Source: an uncultured Phycisphaerales bacterium
GTDB lineage: Bacteria; Planctomycetota; Phycisphaerae; Sedimentisphaerales; Anaerobacaceae
Direction of reading: 5' to 3'
Assembly (NCBI GenBank): GCA_937868145.1
Contig: CALMMH010000658.1
Location: 1-14,673 of the forward strand
DNA: 14,673 bases
Shown here: one piece after another, positions 11,236-14,673 of the stretch
Numbering within the stretch: position 1 is the stretch's first letter
Layout: every line of letters begins with the position of its first letter
Made by a program: the position numbers and the translations under genes
The notes under the pieces: generated by a model
Database searches by the model: none
The model's input: the letters and a program-made list of their open reading frames with translations, nothing else
Told to the model about the DNA's origin: nothing

Positions 11236-12735
11236 TCACACCCGCCCGTAGGCCGCTGTGAGCTTTCTCAACTTTTCCGCCAGAGGACCGGTAGTCTGTC
11301 CCGAGCGCATTCGCCATCGCCAGTTGCCCTCGGGCTTGGCAGGGAGATTCATCCGGGCCGCGGCCCTCAGGCCGAGCACGTCCTGCATCGGAAGGATCGC
11401 GATCTTGGCCACCGAACCCATGGCCACGCGCATCAACTCCCACGACACCTGCGAGGCCGAGACCTTGTGGCCGAGATAGCCGAATAGATTGCGCCGGGTC
11501 TGCGGCTTGATGTCCTTCTCGAACCAGCCCCGCGTCGTGTTGTTGTCGTGCGTGCCGGTGTAGACGATCAGATTCTCGACGTAGTTGTGCGGCATGTAGG
11601 GATTGCGGGCCGGGTCGCCGTCGAAGGCAAAGTGCAGCACGACCATCCGCGGGAAGTTGTACTTGGCCACGACCTCGCGGACGTCGGCCGTGATGTAGCC
11701 GAGGTCCTCGGCAAAAATCGCACCGAACGGGATCTGACGGAACAGCTCTCGGAAGAACGAATCGTGCGGCGCTTGAACCCACTTGCCCTTCATTGCGGTC
11801 TTGTGGCTTGCCGGCACCTCCCAATAGGCGACGAACCGGCGGAAGTGGTGGATGCGGACGAAGTCGAACAGCGTCAGGTTGTGCTTCATCCGCTGGACCC
11901 ACCAGGCGAAGCGGGTCTCCTCAAGCTGCTTCCAGTCGTAGACCGGGTTGCCCCAGAGCTGGCCCGTCTTGCTGAAGTAGTCCGGCGGAACGCCCGCGAC
12001 GAAGTGCGGCCTCTTGTCCCGCGTCAGCTTGAACAGGTCCGGATGCGACCAGACGTCGGCGCTGTCGTAGGCGACATAGATCGGCACGTCGCCGGTGACC
12101 TGGATACCCTGCTCGTTGCAGTACCGCTTCAGGGCCAGGTACTGCCGGTAAAAGACGTACTGAAGGAATCGCTCCCGCTCGATCGAATCGCTCAATTCCT
12201 GCGTGATGGACTCCAGAGCTGCGGCCTTGCGGTCCCGCAGGGCCGTTGGCCAGTCGCACCAGAGCTTGCCTCTGAAATGGCGTCTGGCTGCGGTGAACAC
12301 CGCGAACGGCTCCAGCCAGGCGTGGGAATCGCGAAGGAAGACCTCGTAGTCCGCCGGCTTCGGACTGCTCTTGAATCGAGCGAAGGCGGCGTCGAGCAAC
12401 GTTCCTTTGTAGGACGAAGCCTTGGCGTAGTCCACCGCGTCGGAGCCGAACCTGGGTACGTCGGATAGATCGGCCTTTCGCAGCAGACCGTCCTGGTACA
12501 GCAAGTCCGGACTGATCAGCAGCGGGTCGCCCGCGAACGCCGAGACAGCGCTGTAGGGCGAGTGCCCTTTCAGTAGGGTCGTCTGGTTCAGGGGCAGGAC
12601 CTGCCAATAGTTCTGGCCGCCGGCCTTCAGGAAATCGGCGAACTTGTACGCCTCGGGGCCGAAGTCGCCAATGCCGTACTTCGAAGGCAGGGACGTGATG
12701 TGCATCAGGATGCCGCTGGATCGTCGTCTTAGCAT
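11236..12735 (-). CDS. malQ: 4-alpha-glucanotransferase (GH77) lacking its nucleophile Asp
   Basis: 499 residues, full length for an amylomaltase. The family disproportionates malto-oligosaccharides by moving glucan segments between chains. Family landmarks: SSGILMHITSLPSKYGIGDFG (6-26), YWQVLPLN, GHSPYSAVSAFAGDPLLIS, FVAGVPPDYFSKTGQLWGNP, AEDLG, TGTHDNNTTRGW and NWRWRM near the end. Catalytic residues against Thermus aquaticus (D293, E340, D395): E343 and D397 are present, but the nucleophile position holds H296 (codon CAC at 11850-11848) in RIHHFRRF where RIDHFRGF is expected. Gly-to-Arg differences from the Thermus sequence as I recall it also occur at 275, 300 and 363. The frame is intact, so this is not an obvious pseudogene. 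Activity is therefore uncertain: a binding or regulatory role, altered chemistry or a sequence error are possible. The ATG at 12735 has no Shine-Dalgarno; it is the end of the last unit of heptad element B. Confidence 0.93.
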   Translation of the reverse strand: MLRRRSSGILMHITSLPSKYGIGDFGPEAYKFADFLKAGGQNYWQVLPLNQTTLLKGHSPYSAVSAFAGDPLLISPDLLYQDGLLRKADLSDVPRFGSDAVDYAKASSYKGTLLDAAFARFKSSPKPADYEVFLRDSHAWLEPFAVFTAARRHFRGKLWCDWPTALRDRKAAALESITQELSDSIERERFLQYVFYRQYLALKRYCNEQGIQVTGDVPIYVAYDSADVWSHPDLFKLTRDKRPHFVAGVPPDYFSKTGQLWGNPVYDWKQLEETRFAWWVQRMKHNLTLFDFVRIHHFRRFVAYWEVPASHKTAMKGKWVQAPHDSFFRELFRQIPFGAIFAEDLGYITADVREVVAKYNFPRMVVLHFAFDGDPARNPYMPHNYVENLIVYTGTHDNNTTRGWFEKDIKPQTRRNLFGYLGHKVSASQVSWELMRVAMGSVAKIAILPMQDVLGLRAAARMNLPAKPEGNWRWRMRSGQTTGPLAEKLRKLTAAYGRV

Positions 12736-12837
12736 TTGCTATTTTCTATTTGCTATTCACTATTTGCCGCCGCCCCCACGATGGGAACCGGCGCGCATCA
12801 CGGCGGATTCTAAATCGTAAATGGCAAATCGTAAATC
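12733..12837 (-). repeat. Inverted heptad-repeat element B between the GH57 gene and malQ
   Basis: Same design as element A, on the other strand. Read in gene direction, four units of form GATTTNN (one begins with C) run 12837-12810, followed by a GC-rich core with a nested exact inverted repeat, CCGCCG (12806-12801) and CGGCGG (12772-12767), and then five units of form GCAAATA and variants at 12767-12733. The last unit is GCAAATG, whose ATG is the malQ start. The two arms are complementary at roughly two thirds of positions, so the stem is weaker than in element A. Total length is about 105 bp, matching element A. Confidence 0.75.
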
Positions 12838-12839
12838 CC

Positions 12840-14673
12840 TCATGGGATCGCCAGCCCGAGCCGCTGAGCCAGGTGCCCGAAATGCTCGACCCAGTTCGCC
12901 GCCTTCTGATCCGCGGCGGCCGCCCGTCTCTTCATTTCCGGATACTTGTGCTTGGCGATCGTAAAGAATACGTTCTGCGCGTGCTGCAAGTCCATTTCCG
13001 GCGTGAGCCCTCGCAGAATCTCCAGGCCTTTCTCGATGGACCACAACAGCTCGGTATCCTCCGGACTGCTCTCCCAGATGCTGGCCAGGTTGTTGATCTT
13101 GTGGCTGCCCTCGAAACTGAGCCGTTCGCGGTCGAGAGCCAGCGAAAGCCGCTCCGCCTCTTCGGCCAGATCCCGCAACCGGTTCAGATCGATCCGGTCC
13201 GCCTGGATCGCGGTGCAGATGTCTTCGTTCAGAATGAACTCCGCCGGGGCCGACAACGCCTTCGGCAGCGGCATGTTCATGTTCCGGATCATCGCCATGA
13301 TCGCGTAGTTGTGCTCGTAAATGTGGCGGAACGAGCTTTCGATCTCCTCCCACGTGCTTTCCAGAAGCCCGTTGAGGATCTGTCGCTGCTGATCCTTGAA
13401 CAGGTGGGTCAGCGAGTAGTTCTTGCTGTCGAAGGCCACGTTCATCAGACGCATGACCTCGTTGCTGTCCCCTTTCTTGAAGGCCTTGACCAGCTCCTGG
13501 CGAATCCGCTTGAACTGCTCGTCGGGCATGCGGCCCTGGACTGAGGCGAACAGGTGATGGTCGCCGAGGTAGAGCACGGCCGAATCGACCGCGTATTCCT
13601 CGAGCGTGATGTTCGAGCGGATCTTCGTGCGGTTGGTCGTGAGGACCTGGACGCCAGCCTCGACGTGCTCGAAATCCTCGATCGTCGCGGAGTAGCAGTA
13701 GATGTCGCGTTTCTCCTCCGACGACTCCTCGAAGACCGAGCTCAACGCGAAGTGCGCCCCGACGCGGTGCAGATCGACCCGAGCCGGCTCGACGTAGGCC
13801 TCGTAGACCTCCTTGCCGTTGGCGAAGGGCCGCCGACTCGTCGGCGCGTTCAGGAGCATGTTCTTGAAGTCGGTCTCCAGGTTCCAGTTCTGAACCTCCT
13901 GGCACAACTGCATCGCCCTCGCGGCGTACATCATCACCTGCACGGTTTCGATGCCGGAGATGTTGTCGAAGAACCACCCGCAGCTCGTGTACATGAGCAT
14001 GGCGTTCCGTTGCATTTCGAGCAGCTTGAGGAAGATCACCTTGTCGTGATGCTCCAACATCTTGCCCGCCGTCTTGGCCATGAAGTCGTTGACGTTCTTC
14101 ATCGAGCGGTCGTTGACGACGCGGATATATTCGTTGCGGACCTTCCAGGGGTCGGAATTGTAGGCGGCCATGCGGTCCTGGAAGACGGTCGCGAGCCGGT
14201 CCCGCAGCCAATCCAGGGCATCGCGAAGCGGAGCCCGCCACTGCTGCTGGCCGGAACGGGATTGGTCGGCCGCGCAGCCGCAATTGCTTTTCCATCGCTC
14301 GACGCCGTGGGCGCAGCTCCAGGAGCTGTTCTCCCAGATCTCCACCTCCTGAGTGGGCGGGAATTTCGCCAGGTACTCGCCGTAGACGGTGATCTTGGCG
14401 AGCCGGTTGGCGGCGATGTGGTGCAGGCAGTACGCCAACGCCATGTCGCCGTGATGGTGATGGTGGCCGAAGGATTCGCCGTCGGTGGCCACGTGCACCA
14501 GGCGGGCCTGCTCGTTCTCGTCGGGGAACGAGTTGACCATCCGCATGGCGAAGTTTTCGCCGCTGTGGAGGAGGCCGCCGTAGGCGATCCCATGCGAAAC
14601 CGGTCCATTGTAGAAAAAGATCGCAATCTGGCGGCCCGAAGGCAGGTTGCAGAAATACGGCACGCTCGTATCG
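12840..14673 (-). CDS. GH57-type glycoside hydrolase with DUF3536 domain (5' end outside the window)
   Basis: 610 residues are visible, open to the window edge, so the N-terminus (probably 150-250 residues) is missing; a GTG at 14663 lies in frame but is internal. GH57 enzymes act on alpha-glucans (amylases, branching or transferase activities), but the specific reaction of the DUF3536 group is not known to me. The visible part starts with PYFCNLPSGRQIAIFFYNGP, then the highly conserved VATDGESFGHHHHHGDMALAY near residues 62-82 and ENSSWSCAHGVERWKSNCGC near 113-132, all typical of this group; the remaining C-terminal two thirds is the long helical DUF3536 region, ending LAIP. No signal peptide can be judged. 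It is followed, 104 bp downstream, by malQ on the same strand with element B between, so the two are likely co-transcribed. This pairing suggests work on storage glucan or on malto-oligosaccharides. Confidence 0.88.
   Translation of the reverse strand, partial: DTSVPYFCNLPSGRQIAIFFYNGPVSHGIAYGGLLHSGENFAMRMVNSFPDENEQARLVHVATDGESFGHHHHHGDMALAYCLHHIAANRLAKITVYGEYLAKFPPTQEVEIWENSSWSCAHGVERWKSNCGCAADQSRSGQQQWRAPLRDALDWLRDRLATVFQDRMAAYNSDPWKVRNEYIRVVNDRSMKNVNDFMAKTAGKMLEHHDKVIFLKLLEMQRNAMLMYTSCGWFFDNISGIETVQVMMYAARAMQLCQEVQNWNLETDFKNMLLNAPTSRRPFANGKEVYEAYVEPARVDLHRVGAHFALSSVFEESSEEKRDIYCYSATIEDFEHVEAGVQVLTTNRTKIRSNITLEEYAVDSAVLYLGDHHLFASVQGRMPDEQFKRIRQELVKAFKKGDSNEVMRLMNVAFDSKNYSLTHLFKDQQRQILNGLLESTWEEIESSFRHIYEHNYAIMAMIRNMNMPLPKALSAPAEFILNEDICTAIQADRIDLNRLRDLAEEAERLSLALDRERLSFEGSHKINNLASIWESSPEDTELLWSIEKGLEILRGLTPEMDLQHAQNVFFTIAKHKYPEMKRRAAAADQKAANWVEHFGHLAQRLGLAIP

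Noticed and set aside
14460..14476. Run of His codons in the GH57 protein as an artificial tag
   Set aside because: The His run lies inside the conserved DGESFGHH motif of the family, so it is natural.

Overview
The window holds an alpha-glucan / trehalose carbon-storage locus from a GC-rich bacterium. The genes are long and closely packed, with Shine-Dalgarno-type starts. My best guess is a Planctomycetota (Phycisphaerae-like) genome, from the overall feel of the leading exported protein and the gene set. This is inference: there is no rRNA or other taxonomic marker here.

Layout. Positions 243-917 (+) encode a small exported helical protein of unknown function. Converging on it is a 735-residue protein (950-3157, -) that joins a multi-pass membrane domain, a spermidine-synthase-like methyltransferase fold and TPR repeats. 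A 388-bp gap follows, with a good sigma70-type promoter for the minus-strand gene. Then comes a plus-strand operon of three genes: glgE (3546-5576), a treS-maltokinase fusion (5590-8904) and glgB (9016-10974). After a 261-bp convergent gap, two minus-strand genes follow: malQ (11236-12735), and upstream of it a GH57/DUF3536 glycoside hydrolase (12840 to beyond the right edge), truncated at its N-terminus by the window.

How the genes work together. The three plus-strand genes cover the complete GlgE pathway. Trehalose is isomerised to maltose (TreS domain), maltose is phosphorylated to alpha-maltose 1-phosphate (maltokinase domain), GlgE polymerises it into linear alpha-1,4-glucan, and GlgB adds the alpha-1,6 branches. 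The minus-strand pair would remodel or recycle alpha-glucan. No OtsA, TreY/TreZ, GlgA or GlgC gene lies in the window, so the trehalose source must be elsewhere.

Two things stand out. First, the MalQ (GH77) protein is full length, but the position of its catalytic nucleophile Asp is occupied by His (H296, in RIHHFR where RIDHFR is expected), while the other two catalytic acids are intact. Second, two unrelated junctions, treS-mak/glgB and GH57/malQ, are each filled almost exactly by a ~105-bp element of the same design: AT-rich degenerate 7-nt repeats in inverted orientation around a GC-rich core with its own 6-bp inverted repeat, ending at the start of the downstream gene. I do not recognise this element.
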